Shown here one piece after another: positions 46,503-55,864 of a stretch of 64,000 nt of DNA. The notes beneath the pieces are model-generated. The model was not told where the DNA came from. It made no database searches and saw only the letters and a list, made by a program, of their open reading frames with translations. Made by a program: the position numbers and the translations under genes. The stretch covers positions 2,051,925 through 2,115,924 of the forward strand of contig NZ_CP041335.1 of NCBI RefSeq assembly GCF_008033135.1, in the 5' to 3' direction. Origin of the DNA: Chitinolyticbacter meiyuanensis (GTDB lineage: Bacteria; Pseudomonadota; Gammaproteobacteria; Burkholderiales; Chitinibacteraceae). Position 1 is the first letter of the stretch. Each line of letters opens with the position of its first letter.

Positions 46503-48189
46503 GTTCCTGTCACTGGCCGATGTACTTGCCTATCGCGACCCGCAGACGCGTATCGCCGTGCGCGCCGGGCAGCTTTGCGATGCCGCTGCGTTCCGCCTGC
46601 GCATTGCCGCATGGCGGGCCGCGTTTACAGCGCAAGAAGGTCGTCGGTGGGCACTGTTCTTCGATGACGCATACGAGTTCGCTGCGGCCCTGTTCGGGGC
46701 CTGGCATGCTGGCGTAGAGCCTTATCTGCCGGCCGACGCACAGGCGGCGACCGTGGCGCGGCTGCGGCGCGAAGTCGATGGTCTTGCCGGTGATTGGCCC
46801 GCGCCCTTGCTCACATTGCAGGCTGAGCAGCCTGCCGCAGACGCGGACACCGATTTTCCTGCGCTCGGCACTTCCTGCCGCTTGGTGGTATACACCTCCG
46901 GCTCCAGTGGCGAGCCCACTGCCATTGCCAAGCGACTTGACCAGCTCGATAGTGAGGTGGCTGCGCTCGCGCGATGCTGGCCGCAACTGCCCGAGGATTG
47001 CCTGGTCCATGGAACAGTGTCGCACCAGCATATCTACGGCCTGCTGTTCCGCGTGCTTTGGCCGCTGGCAGCTGGGCGCCCGTTTGCGGCTGCGCAATTG
47101 CGTCTGCCCGAACAGATGGCTGCCGAGCTGGCCCGGCAGCCATCACTGCTGGTGACGAGTCCTGCTCATCTGAAGCGCCTGCCGGCTGCGGTCGATTGGT
47201 CTGGCGCGAAAGCCAGGCTGGCGGGCGTGTTCTCGTCGGGCGGCCCACTACCTGAATCCGCGATACCGCTTTGTGCACAACTGCTGGGCCAGTCGCCGGT
47301 GGAAATCTATGGCAGCTCCGAAACGGGGGGCGTGGCATGGCGGCAACGGGGCGGGGTGGAGGCCGTGGATTGCTGGCAGCCGTTGCCCGGCGTCAAGCTG
47401 CGTGCGACGTTGGCGCATCTGGAAGTCCGGTCCGCCCACCTGCCGGACAACGGCTGGCACGCCATGCCGGATCGCGTACGTTTTCATGACGAGGGATTCG
47501 AGTTGCTGGGACGGGCCGATCGCATCGTCAAGATCGAGGAAAAGCGCGTATCGCTGGATGCACTGGAGGCGGCGCTGCTGCAAAGCGGATTGCTGCAAGA
47601 CGCGCGTGCGCTGACTCTGCAAGGTGAGCGTTCCATACTCGCCGTCGTTGCTGTGCCCAACGATGCAGGCTGGGCATTGCACGACAATGGTGGAAAACGG
47701 GCGTTGAACGACGCGTTGCGCGATGGCCTGCGGGGCGTGGTGGAGCCGGTGGCGCTGCCGCGGCGCTGGCGCTACCCCTGGGCGCTGCCGGTGAACAGCC
47801 AGGGGAAGACCACTGCTGCGGCGCTTGTCGATTGCTTCGATCTGCGCGAGCCGGAGGCGCGCCTGCTGCATGCCGATGCCAACGAAGCCCAGCTGCGCTT
47901 GGCGATCAATGCCAAGCTGCCGTATTTCGACGGCCACTTTGCCCTGGCTCCGGTACTGCCCGGCGTGGCGCAACTGGAATGGGTGGTCGGGCTGGGGCGT
48001 CGGCTGTTCCCGCTGCCGAGCCGCTTCCTGCGGCTGGAGACCGCCAAGTTCCAGCACGTGATTGCACCTGGCGCCATGCTCGATCTGGAACTGAAGTTCA
48101 ACCCGGAGCGCGGCAGTCTGGCTTATCTGCTCTCTTCGTCTGCTGGCGTGCATGCCAGTGGCAGGGTTGTGTTCGGGGATGCGGCATGA
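46495..48189 (+). CDS. Fused acyl-ACP ligase (ApeH-like) and hotdog dehydratase (ApeI-like)
   Basis: 564 residues. Residues about 1-450 are an AMP-binding ligase: ATP loop YTSGSSGEPTAIAK (133-146), YGSSETGGVAWR, and FELLGRADRIVKIEEKRVS with the hinge. It should activate the aromatic starter acid for ACP loading. Residues about 455-564 are a FabA/FabZ-like hotdog dehydratase with YFDGHFALAPVLPGVAQLEWV (catalytic His about 481). In E. coli these are separate genes, apeH and apeI. Length is the sum of both, with no sign of frameshift. The stop overlaps the glycosyltransferase start. Confidence 0.9.
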   Translation: MAEFLSLADVLAYRDPQTRIAVRAGQLCDAAAFRLRIAAWRAAFTAQEGRRWALFFDDAYEFAAALFGAWHAGVEPYLPADAQAATVARLRREVDGLAGDWPAPLLTLQAEQPAADADTDFPALGTSCRLVVYTSGSSGEPTAIAKRLDQLDSEVAALARCWPQLPEDCLVHGTVSHQHIYGLLFRVLWPLAAGRPFAAAQLRLPEQMAAELARQPSLLVTSPAHLKRLPAAVDWSGAKARLAGVFSSGGPLPESAIPLCAQLLGQSPVEIYGSSETGGVAWRQRGGVEAVDCWQPLPGVKLRATLAHLEVRSAHLPDNGWHAMPDRVRFHDEGFELLGRADRIVKIEEKRVSLDALEAALLQSGLLQDARALTLQGERSILAVVAVPNDAGWALHDNGGKRALNDALRDGLRGVVEPVALPRRWRYPWALPVNSQGKTTAAALVDCFDLREPEARLLHADANEAQLRLAINAKLPYFDGHFALAPVLPGVAQLEWVVGLGRRLFPLPSRFLRLETAKFQHVIAPGAMLDLELKFNPERGSLAYLLSSSAGVHASGRVVFGDAA

Positions 48190-48932
48190 AGTGCTGTGCC
48201 GTGATTCCGGTCTACAACCATGGCGACGCGGTCGGCGCCGTGATCGCCGCGCTGCGCGGCCATGCGCTGCCGGTGATCCTGGTCGACGACGGCAGCGAGT
48301 CATCTTGCGCTGCCGTGCTGGATGGCTGGGCGGCGGGCGATCCTGAACACATCGCCGTAGTGCGTCTCAATGAAAACCAGGGCAAGGGCGGTGCCATGAT
48401 GGCGGGCCTCTCCGAAGCGCATCGACGTGGCTACAGCCACGCGCTGCAGATCGATGCCGACGGCCAGCACGATGCGGGCGACATCGCTGCTTTCATTGCG
48501 GCGAGCCAGGCGCAACCGACCGCGCTGATCTGCGGCTGCCCGGTATACGACGAGAGCGTGCCGAAGGCACGACGCTATTGCCGTTATCTCACGCATGTTT
48601 GGGTGTGGATCAATACGCTGTCGTTCGCCATCCGCGATTCCATGTGCGGTTTCCGCATCTATCCGCTGGCGCCGACGGTGGCGCTGATCGATGCCAGACA
48701 GATCGGCAAGCGCATGGATTTCGACATTGAAATTCTGGTACGGCTGTTCTGGCGCGACATGCAGATCGTCAACATGCCAACCCGCGTGCATTACCCTACC
48801 GATGGCATTTCGCATTTCCGTGCCTGGCGCGACAACGTGTTGATCTCGCGCATGCACGCGCGGCTGTTTTTCGGCATGTTGCTGCGCTCGCCGCTCCTGC
48901 TGGCACGCAAGCTCGCGCGGAGTGTGGCATGA
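48186..48932 (+). CDS. GT2 glycosyltransferase of the aryl-polyene operon
   Basis: 248 residues. GT-A fold family 2: CCAVIPVYNHGDAVGAVI, the DDGS nucleotide motif VILVDDGSES, QIDADGQHD with the metal-binding DAD-like site, and SMCGFRIYPL. There is no long C-terminal membrane region, so the enzyme is likely peripheral. Together with the next gene it covers the glycosyltransferase/acyltransferase function that is one gene in some clusters. It may modify the lipid anchor of the polyene. Confidence 0.88.
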   Translation: MKCCAVIPVYNHGDAVGAVIAALRGHALPVILVDDGSESSCAAVLDGWAAGDPEHIAVVRLNENQGKGGAMMAGLSEAHRRGYSHALQIDADGQHDAGDIAAFIAASQAQPTALICGCPVYDESVPKARRYCRYLTHVWVWINTLSFAIRDSMCGFRIYPLAPTVALIDARQIGKRMDFDIEILVRLFWRDMQIVNMPTRVHYPTDGISHFRAWRDNVLISRMHARLFFGMLLRSPLLLARKLARSVA

Positions 48933-49879
48933 GCAGGCAAAGCAGTTCGCGCCATTGGGCGCAGATGGGCGAAAACACCTTCGTCTTCGGCACGTTGTTG
49001 CTGTTCTGGATCTACCGGATACTGGGTCGCTGGCCATTCCGTTTCTGCCTGCTGCCGGTAGTGTTCGTGCAGTGGCTGTGTCAGCCGGTGCTACGTGCAT
49101 CATCGCTGCAGTACCTATCCCGCTTGCAGCAGGCAACCGGCGCGCTCGGGCGCGATCCCGACTGGCGCGACAGCCTGCGCCACGCCTGGCTGTTCGCCGA
49201 AACCATGCTCGACAAGCTGCTGGCGGTATCCGGGCGTTATCGCGAGGCCGATGTGCGTATCGTCGGCGGCGAGGTGGTCTACCAGGCGGCATTGGCCGGG
49301 CAGGGCGCGGTCATCGTCACCGCTCACCTCGGTTGCCTGGAGCTGTGCCGCGTGCTCGGCGAGCGTCGTCCCGGCTTCAAGCTCAATGTACTGGTGCACA
49401 CCCGGCACGCGGTGCGCTTCAACCAGCTGCTCAAGCGCCTGAATCCGAATAACGAGCTGACCCTGCTGCAGGTGACGGAGATCGGGCCAGCCACGGCGCT
49501 GCTGCTGGCCGAGAAGCTCGCCGCCGGTGAATGCATAGCCATCGCGGGAGACCGGATTCCGGTGGCTGGCGGCCGTACCGTCACCGTCGATTTCCTCGGC
49601 CATCCCGCACCGTTCCCGATCGGGCCGTACGTACTCGCCAGCTTGCTCAAGTGCCCCTTGTACCTGCTTGGCTGTATCCACGAGGGGCGGGGCTACGCCG
49701 CCCATTTCGAGTGCCTTGCCGAGCGGATCGTGCTGCCTCGCCAGGATCGCGAATCTGCCCTGCAACGCTATGCCGCCGGCTATGCGGCAGCCGTGACTGC
49801 GCTGCTGCAACGCTCACCATATGACTGGTTCAATTTCTTTGCTTTCTGGGATCAAGCCCATGATGTCCGTTCCAACTGA
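48929..49879 (+). CDS. LpxL/HtrB-type lipid acyltransferase of the aryl-polyene operon
   Basis: 316 residues. N-terminal membrane segment (FVFGTLLLFWIYRILGRWPFRFCLL) and an LpxL-type domain with catalytic H-x4-E in TAHLGCLELCRVLGE. The later GDRIPVAGGRTVTVDFLGHPAPFPIGPY is the acceptor-loop motif of the family. Start overlaps the glycosyltransferase stop. It resembles acyltransferases of lipid A biosynthesis but belongs to the polyene gene group by context. The last 20 bases overlap the lyase gene. Confidence 0.88.
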   Translation: MSRQSSSRHWAQMGENTFVFGTLLLFWIYRILGRWPFRFCLLPVVFVQWLCQPVLRASSLQYLSRLQQATGALGRDPDWRDSLRHAWLFAETMLDKLLAVSGRYREADVRIVGGEVVYQAALAGQGAVIVTAHLGCLELCRVLGERRPGFKLNVLVHTRHAVRFNQLLKRLNPNNELTLLQVTEIGPATALLLAEKLAAGECIAIAGDRIPVAGGRTVTVDFLGHPAPFPIGPYVLASLLKCPLYLLGCIHEGRGYAAHFECLAERIVLPRQDRESALQRYAAGYAAAVTALLQRSPYDWFNFFAFWDQAHDVRSN

Positions 49880-51407
49880 TCCCATCCGTTTCGACGGCAC
49901 ACGCTTGGCGATCGAGGATGTGGTGGCCTTGTCGGCCCGTAGCTGCGTCGCCGAATTGTCCATGGATGCGGCATTCCGGGCGCGCATTACCCGCGGCGCC
50001 GATTTCCTCGATCGCTTGCTTGCCGAGGATGGCGTGATCTACGGCGTGACCACCGGCTACGGTGATTCGTGCACGGTGACGATCCCGCCCGAGCTGGTGC
50101 CGCAGTTGCCGTACCACCTTTACACCTATCACGGCTGTGGCGCCGGCCGTTTCCTCGATGCCGAGGAAACCCGCGCGGTACTGGCCGCTCGCCTGGCTTC
50201 GCTGGCGCAGGGTGTTTCCGGCGTGAGCGTGGCTTTGCTCGAACAACTGGCAACCCTGCTGAGAGAGGACATCCTGCCGCGCATTCCCGCCGAGGGCTCG
50301 GTTGGTGCGAGCGGCGATTTGACGCCGCTGTCCTATGTTGCGGCGGTCTTGTGCGGCGAGCGCGAGGTGCTGTATCGCGGCGCGGTCCGCTCGACGGCCG
50401 ACGTGTTTGCCGAGCTCGGGATCACCCCGCTCAGGCTGCGACCCAAGGAAGGGCTCGCCATCATGAATGGCACGGCAGTGATGACGGCGCTGGCCTGCCT
50501 TGCCTGGCAGCGTGCGTCCTACCTGTGTGATCTGGCCACCCGGCTGACGGCGATCAACGTGATCGCGAGTGCCGGCAATGCGCATCACTTCGACGAGGCA
50601 TTGTTCGCGGTGAAGCCGCATGCGGGCCAGCAAGGCGTAGCCGCGCGCATCCGCGCCGATCTGGCCAGCGATACGCCGCCGCGCAACGAGGCACGCTTGC
50701 AGGATCGCTATTCGTTGCGCTGTGCGCCGCACGTGATCGGCGTGCTGGCTGATGCCTTGCCCTTTCTGCGGGGCATGATCGAGAACGAGCTCAACAGCGC
50801 CAACGACAATCCCATCATCGATGGCGAGCACGAGCGTGTGCTCCATGGCGGCCACTTCTATGGCGGCCATATCGCCTTTGCGATGGACAGCCTGAAGAAC
50901 GCGGTGGCCAACGTGGCCGACCTGCTCGACCGCCAGTTGGCGTTGCTGGTCGATACCCGTTTCAATCATGGCCTGCCGAGCAACCTGTCCGGTGCGACCG
51001 GGCCGCGTGCCGCGATCAACCACGGCCTCAAGGCGTTGCAGATCAGCGTGTCGGCGTGGACTGCCGAGGCGCTGAAGCAGACCATGCCGGCCTCGGTGTT
51101 CAGCCGCTCGACCGAATGTCACAACCAGGACAAGGTGAGCATGGGCACCATCGCCGCCCGCGATTGCCTGCGCGTGCTGGAGCTGACCGAGCAAGTGGCT
51201 GCGGCCATGCTGATTGCTGCACGCCAAGGCTTGGCGCTGCGCGAGCGCATCGATGGCGACCTGCAGCTCACCCCCGCGCTCGTCGCCATGCAAGCTGCGC
51301 TGGCCGACCGCATTGCACTGGTCGAGGAGGACAGGGCGCTTGATCGCGAGCTGATCGATCTGTTGACCGCCATCCGTGCCCGGCACTGGAGCCTGTATGC
51401 CGATTGA
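49860..51407 (+). CDS. Aromatic amino acid ammonia-lyase (HAL/TAL-like) of the aryl-polyene operon
   Basis: 515 residues. MIO-type lyase. The MIO-forming Ala150-Ser151-Gly152 lies in GASGDLTPLSY, and the catalytic Tyr61 in YGVTTGYG. Other motifs: PKEGLAIMNGTAVMT, NSANDNPI and SRSTECHNQDKVSMG. At the substrate-selectivity pair it has Tyr90-His91. By eye alignment, histidine lyases have Ser-His and tyrosine lyases have His-Leu there. It is therefore uncertain whether His, Phe or Tyr is used. In this operon it could supply a cinnamate-type starter. ATG 49860 is chosen; 49863 is equally possible. Confidence 0.9.
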   Translation: MMSVPTDPIRFDGTRLAIEDVVALSARSCVAELSMDAAFRARITRGADFLDRLLAEDGVIYGVTTGYGDSCTVTIPPELVPQLPYHLYTYHGCGAGRFLDAEETRAVLAARLASLAQGVSGVSVALLEQLATLLREDILPRIPAEGSVGASGDLTPLSYVAAVLCGEREVLYRGAVRSTADVFAELGITPLRLRPKEGLAIMNGTAVMTALACLAWQRASYLCDLATRLTAINVIASAGNAHHFDEALFAVKPHAGQQGVAARIRADLASDTPPRNEARLQDRYSLRCAPHVIGVLADALPFLRGMIENELNSANDNPIIDGEHERVLHGGHFYGGHIAFAMDSLKNAVANVADLLDRQLALLVDTRFNHGLPSNLSGATGPRAAINHGLKALQISVSAWTAEALKQTMPASVFSRSTECHNQDKVSMGTIAARDCLRVLELTEQVAAAMLIAARQGLALRERIDGDLQLTPALVAMQAALADRIALVEEDRALDRELIDLLTAIRARHWSLYAD

Positions 51408-51813
51408 ACTGAGCCATGAGATCACGCTGACGCCCGCGTTCCACGATCTCGATCCGATGAACTGCGTGTGGCACGGCAACTACGTGAAATACCTGGAGTT
51501 GGCGCGCAGCGCACTCCTGGGCAAGCTGGACTATGACTACCCGCAGATGCGCGATTCCGGTTATGCCTGGCCCATCGTCGACATGCGGCTCAAATACGTG
51601 GGCATGGTGCAATTCGGTCAGCAGATCACCGTTCGGGCCGAGATCACCGAGTGGGAGAACCGGCTGCGCATCGATTACCTGATCAGCGATAGTGCCACCG
51701 GCCGCCGACTGAACCAGGCGCACACCATCCAGGTCGCGGTAGCGGTCGAGGGGTGGGAGATGCAGTACGTCTGCCCACCCATCTTGTGGGAGAAGCTGGG
51801 GGTGCAGCCATGA
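51397..51813 (+). CDS. apeK: 4HBT-type thioesterase of the aryl-polyene operon
   Basis: 138 residues. Hotdog thioesterase of the YbgC/4-hydroxybenzoyl-CoA type, with FHDLDPMNCVWHGNYVKYLELARSALL holding the catalytic Asp and the H-G-N-Y motif. It overlaps the lyase gene by 11 bases and the LolA-like gene by 4. It would release or proofread ACP-bound intermediates. The ApeK name follows function and position in the E. coli cluster. Confidence 0.88.
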   Translation: MPIELSHEITLTPAFHDLDPMNCVWHGNYVKYLELARSALLGKLDYDYPQMRDSGYAWPIVDMRLKYVGMVQFGQQITVRAEITEWENRLRIDYLISDSATGRRLNQAHTIQVAVAVEGWEMQYVCPPILWEKLGVQP

Positions 51814-52418
51814 TGGTGCGTTGGCTCACCGTGGCTGGGCTGGCGCTGGCCTGCCAGATGGCAGTTGCTGCGGATCTGGCGCAGTCGGTGAAGGCGCAAC
51901 TGGCGCAACCGGCCGTGCTGCGCGGGGATTTCGTGCAGCACAGGAAAGTGGTGGGTTTCAAGAAACCGCTGGTTTCGCGCGGTGACTTCGTGGTCGCCCG
52001 CGAACGTGGCGTGCTGTGGCGGACTGTGAAGCCGTTTGCTGGCGAACTGAGGCTGACGCGTGACGAGATCGCAGCCACGCAGGATGGGCAGACCGCGTTC
52101 CGGCTGGATGCAGCGAAGGAGCCTGCCGTTCGCATGATCAACGGCCTGCTGTTTGCGCTGCTCAATGGCGATGTGACTGCGCTTGCTGGCCATTTCACGC
52201 TGGAAGGGCAGGTAGAGGCTGCACGCTGGCAATTGCAGCTGACGCCGCGTACCGCGTCGCTTGCCAAACTGATGAAGTCCATTTCGCTGCAGGGTGACGC
52301 GTTTGTCCGGCATATCGAGATCGAGGAAACCGGCGGCGATCGCACGGTGATCGATTTCACCGGGCAGCGCGCTGAACCCGCCGCCCTGAATGCCGAGGAG
52401 CGGGCGCGTTTTGACTGA
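51810..52418 (+). CDS. LolA-like outer-membrane lipoprotein/lipid carrier of the aryl-polyene operon
   Basis: 202 residues. Signal peptide MMVRWLTVAGLALACQMAVAA, then a LolA-like half-barrel (AQPAVLRGDFVQHRKVVGFKKPL, SRGDFVVARERGVLWRTVKPF, LLFALLNGDVTALAGHFTL). It likely ferries the hydrophobic polyene lipid across the periplasm. It is followed directly by the MMPL exporter gene, the usual pairing in these clusters. Confidence 0.87.
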   Translation: MMVRWLTVAGLALACQMAVAADLAQSVKAQLAQPAVLRGDFVQHRKVVGFKKPLVSRGDFVVARERGVLWRTVKPFAGELRLTRDEIAATQDGQTAFRLDAAKEPAVRMINGLLFALLNGDVTALAGHFTLEGQVEAARWQLQLTPRTASLAKLMKSISLQGDAFVRHIEIEETGGDRTVIDFTGQRAEPAALNAEERARFD

Positions 52419-52419
52419 A

Positions 52420-54789
52420 ATGTCCGTCCCGTCCCGTCTTGCGCACTGGCTTGCCTGGGGGTGGCTGGCGGTTGTGCTTGTGGTCTCGGGTCACAACGCA
52501 TGGTTGTGGACCGGCGGCCGCCTGCAGCTCGATACCGATCTGCTGGCCATGCTGCCGCAAAACGAACGCGAACCGCTGGTTCAGGATGCCACGCGCAAGC
52601 TCGCCGATGCCGCCACCCGGCGTATCGTGGTGCTGGTCGGCGGCGGCGACTGGGTTGCGGCGCAGCGTGCCGGCGATGCCTTTGCCGCACGGCTGCAGCA
52701 AGCCCGGTTACCGCTGGCGATCAAGTACCGGGTCGATGAGGCCGAGGCGGCAGCTTGGCTGGAGTTCTTTGCACCCTATCGCCATGGCCTGTTGACCGAT
52801 GCGCAGCGGGCTGGCCTGCAGACCAAGCCGACCGAGGCGCTGGTGCAGGAGGCCATGGCCGCCTTGTACCAGCCATTGGGCATGCCACGAGTGGGGGCCT
52901 GGCAGGCCGATCCACTCAATCTGTTCGGCGGTTGGTTGGCAAGCCGGGCCAGCGATAGCAAGGTACGCGTAACGGATGGTCGGCTGTCGCTGGATGACGG
53001 TGATCGCCATTACGCGCTACTGATGCTGGAGCTGCAAGGTGCGGCATTCTCCATCACGGCGCAGCAGGCCGTGGTGCCGGAACTGGCCGAGGCGGGCGCA
53101 GCGGCGCGCGCTGTCTCCCCGCAGGTGCGGGTCCACCATGCTGGCGTGCCCTTGCATGCGGCGGCGGCGGCCGAGCAGGCCGAGCGCGAGGTTCATACCA
53201 TCGGCGTGGGCTCCTTGCTTGGCATCGTGCTGTTGACCTTGCTGGTATTCAGCGCGGTGCGCCCCCGACTGCTGGTAATGCTGTCGATCGCCATCGGACT
53301 GCTGGCAGCCATCTCGGCTTGCGTCTTGATCTTCGGCCGGCTGCATCTCATCACCGTGGTGTTCGGCGCGAGCCTGGTTGGCGTGGCCGAAAACTATGGC
53401 AGCAACTACTTTTGCAACCGGCAGGGCCGGCCGGCCGCCGAGCGCTGGATGCTGCTGCGCGAGCAAGGTCCGGTGATGTGGCTGGCGATGCTGACTACCG
53501 TGATCGGCTATGCGCTGCTGGCTGTCACGCCGTTCCCGGGACTGCAGCAGATCGCGGTGTTTTCCGCAGCGGGCCTGCTGGCGGCCTTCGTCACCGTGCT
53601 CTGGTGGTTCCCCTGGCTGGATGGTGGGCGCCCTCTGGGCGAAACACGCTGGTCGCGCTGGATTGGCGGCTGGCGTGCCCGTTGGCCGACCTTTGGGCGC
53701 AATCGCCTGGCCGTGGCCGTGGTGTGCTGCACAAGCGTGCTGCTGCTTGCGGGCGTGAGCCAGCTGCACAGCAACGATGACATCCGGCAACTGCAAAGCG
53801 CCCCACCGCAGCTTGTTGCTGATCAACTGGCAGTGGGCCGCTTGCTTGATCTGCCGAGCCCCGCGCAGTTCTACCTGGTGCAAGGCAACAGCCCGGAACA
53901 GGTGCTGCAGCGCGAGGAGGCACTGAAACAGCAATTGGCGCCGCTGCTTGCACAAGGCGCGCTGCGTGGCGTGCAGGCGATCTCCGACTGGGTACCTTCG
54001 GCACGACAACAGGCCGAGGCTCGCGCTTTGCAGCAACACATGATTTTTGGCGCGAAGGGGGTACTGGCGCTCGCCGCGCGCCAGCTGGATGAATCAGTCG
54101 TGTTGCCGCATCTTGCCGCGCCGACGCTGACGGTGCAGCAATGGCTGTCCGCTCCGGTTTCGGAGCCGCTGCGTGCGCAATGGCTCGGTCGGCTTGGCGA
54201 TGGGTATGCCAGCGTGGTGCTGCTACGCGGGGTGGAATCTGCCGCACGGCTGCCGGCATTGGCCGACGTCGCAAGGACAGTCGCTGGCGTGCGCTGGGTC
54301 GACAAGGTGGGTGAGGTGTCCGAGGTGATGGCACGCTATCGCCTGCTGATGGGCTGGGTGATCGTTGCGGGCTATCTGTTGGTGTTCGCCGCACTCAGCA
54401 TCCGGTTTGGTCGCCAGGCTTGGCGTGCCTTGCTGCCGACTGCGGTTGCGAGCGCCATGACGGTGGCGCTGCTGGCCGTGCTCGGTCAGCCGCTGCAGTT
54501 GTTCAACGTGCTGGCGTTGCTGCTGATCCTCGGGATGGGAGTCGACTACGGCATCTTCATGCTCGAGCAGCCGGGGCGTGATCAGACCCGGCCTTTTCTC
54601 TCCATTACGTTGGCCGCCGCCTGCACGTTGCTGGCTTTCGGCCTCTTGGCGTTGTCCTCCACGCCGGCCCTGCGCGCCTTTGGCCTGACCATGCTGTTCG
54701 GCATCGCGCTGTCCTGGCTGCTGGCGCCCTTTTTCCTGCCGGCCGTGGCCGGTTGCAATGATCGATCCGACCTTGAACGAAACGAATGA
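52420..54789 (+). CDS. MMPL/RND-type exporter of the aryl-polyene operon
   Basis: 789 residues with two repeats. Each has one membrane helix, a large periplasmic domain (about 40-250 and 455-650) and five further helices (about 255-430 and 655-785). Key segment: VGVAENYGSNYFCNRQG in the first helical bundle, GMGVDYGIFMLEQPGRDQ in the second. It is proposed to lift the polyene lipid from the inner membrane for LolA-like transfer. ATG 52420 is chosen; TTG 52411 has a better spaced ribosome site (GAGGAG), and ATG 52390 is also in frame. Confidence 0.88.
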   Translation: MSVPSRLAHWLAWGWLAVVLVVSGHNAWLWTGGRLQLDTDLLAMLPQNEREPLVQDATRKLADAATRRIVVLVGGGDWVAAQRAGDAFAARLQQARLPLAIKYRVDEAEAAAWLEFFAPYRHGLLTDAQRAGLQTKPTEALVQEAMAALYQPLGMPRVGAWQADPLNLFGGWLASRASDSKVRVTDGRLSLDDGDRHYALLMLELQGAAFSITAQQAVVPELAEAGAAARAVSPQVRVHHAGVPLHAAAAAEQAEREVHTIGVGSLLGIVLLTLLVFSAVRPRLLVMLSIAIGLLAAISACVLIFGRLHLITVVFGASLVGVAENYGSNYFCNRQGRPAAERWMLLREQGPVMWLAMLTTVIGYALLAVTPFPGLQQIAVFSAAGLLAAFVTVLWWFPWLDGGRPLGETRWSRWIGGWRARWPTFGRNRLAVAVVCCTSVLLLAGVSQLHSNDDIRQLQSAPPQLVADQLAVGRLLDLPSPAQFYLVQGNSPEQVLQREEALKQQLAPLLAQGALRGVQAISDWVPSARQQAEARALQQHMIFGAKGVLALAARQLDESVVLPHLAAPTLTVQQWLSAPVSEPLRAQWLGRLGDGYASVVLLRGVESAARLPALADVARTVAGVRWVDKVGEVSEVMARYRLLMGWVIVAGYLLVFAALSIRFGRQAWRALLPTAVASAMTVALLAVLGQPLQLFNVLALLLILGMGVDYGIFMLEQPGRDQTRPFLSITLAAACTLLAFGLLALSSTPALRAFGLTMLFGIALSWLLAPFFLPAVAGCNDRSDLERNE

Positions 54790-55862
54790 TGCAAGCTAAA
54801 ACCTTTTCCCCCGAGCGGCAGAGTGCCTTCGCCGCGCGTTTCGAAGCGCAGAAGATCGCTTTTGCGCCGGTGGTGTTCCAGTGCGTGCGCTATGCCTGGA
54901 AGCGCGGCATGCTGCAGGCGCTGGCCGAAACCGGTGATGCCGGTTGCAGCGTGGCCGAGCTGGCTGCCACCGGGCGCTGGACCAGCTACGCACTCAAGCT
55001 GGTGCTGGAGAGCTGTCTTTCCGCTGGCGTGGTCTCGCTGCGCGATGGGCGCTACCTGCTCGACAAGACCGGCTACTGCGTGCTGAACGACGAAATCACC
55101 CGGATCAACTACGACTTCATCAACGATGTCTGCTACCTCGGCCTCGCCGACCTCGAGCGCTCGCTCGATGAGGAAACACCACTGGGGCTGAGGGTATTCG
55201 GCGAGTGGCCCACGCTGTACCAGGGGTTGGCCGAGCTGCCGGAGCCTGCAAGATCGAGCTGGTTCGCCTTCGACCATCACTATTCGGACACCTCGTTCCC
55301 GACCATCCTGCCCGACGTCTTTGCAACGGCGCCGCGGCAGGTGATGGACATCGGTGCCAATACGGGCAAGTTCAGCCGCGCGGCGCTCGAATACAACCCA
55401 GAGGCGACGCTGCACCTGGTGGACCTGCCACAGCAACTGGCAATCGCGGAGGCGACGCTGGAGGCCGCAGGTTTGCGGACGCGTGCCGAGCTGCACCCGC
55501 GCGACATGCTGCAATCCGAGGCAACCTTTCCGGCGGGCATGGACGTGATCTGGATGAGCCAGTTCCTCAGCTGCTTCAGCGAGCCGGTCATCGCCAGTAT
55601 CCTGCAGCGGGCTGCTTCTGCTCTGGCGCCACAGGGGCAGGTGCTGATCCTGGACACCTTGTGGGACAGGCAGCGCTACGACATCGCTGCCTATTGCCTG
55701 ATCAATACCTCGCCGTATTTCACCGCGATGGCCAGCGGCAATAGCAAGATCTACCAGTGTGACGACTATGTCCGGCTGGCCGAGGCGGCCGGCCTGAAGT
55801 TGTTGACGACGCGTGACGGCATCGGTTACTGCCATACGCTGTTGCGCTTTGCGAAGGCCTGA
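54786..55862 (+). CDS. SAM-dependent methyltransferase of the aryl-polyene operon
   Basis: 358 residues. An N-terminal helical/winged dimerisation domain (CVRYAWKRGMLQALAETGDAGCSVAELAA) resembles small-molecule O-methyltransferases. The Rossmann domain has the SAM motif VMDIGANTGKFSRAAL (about 190-205) and LVDLPQQ. Known aryl polyenes carry a methyl on the aromatic head, and this gene (ApeB-like) is the likely source, though O- or C-methylation cannot be told here. Start overlaps the exporter stop (ATGA). Confidence 0.85.
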   Translation: MMQAKTFSPERQSAFAARFEAQKIAFAPVVFQCVRYAWKRGMLQALAETGDAGCSVAELAATGRWTSYALKLVLESCLSAGVVSLRDGRYLLDKTGYCVLNDEITRINYDFINDVCYLGLADLERSLDEETPLGLRVFGEWPTLYQGLAELPEPARSSWFAFDHHYSDTSFPTILPDVFATAPRQVMDIGANTGKFSRAALEYNPEATLHLVDLPQQLAIAEATLEAAGLRTRAELHPRDMLQSEATFPAGMDVIWMSQFLSCFSEPVIASILQRAASALAPQGQVLILDTLWDRQRYDIAAYCLINTSPYFTAMASGNSKIYQCDDYVRLAEAAGLKLLTTRDGIGYCHTLLRFAKA

Positions 55863-55864
55863 CA

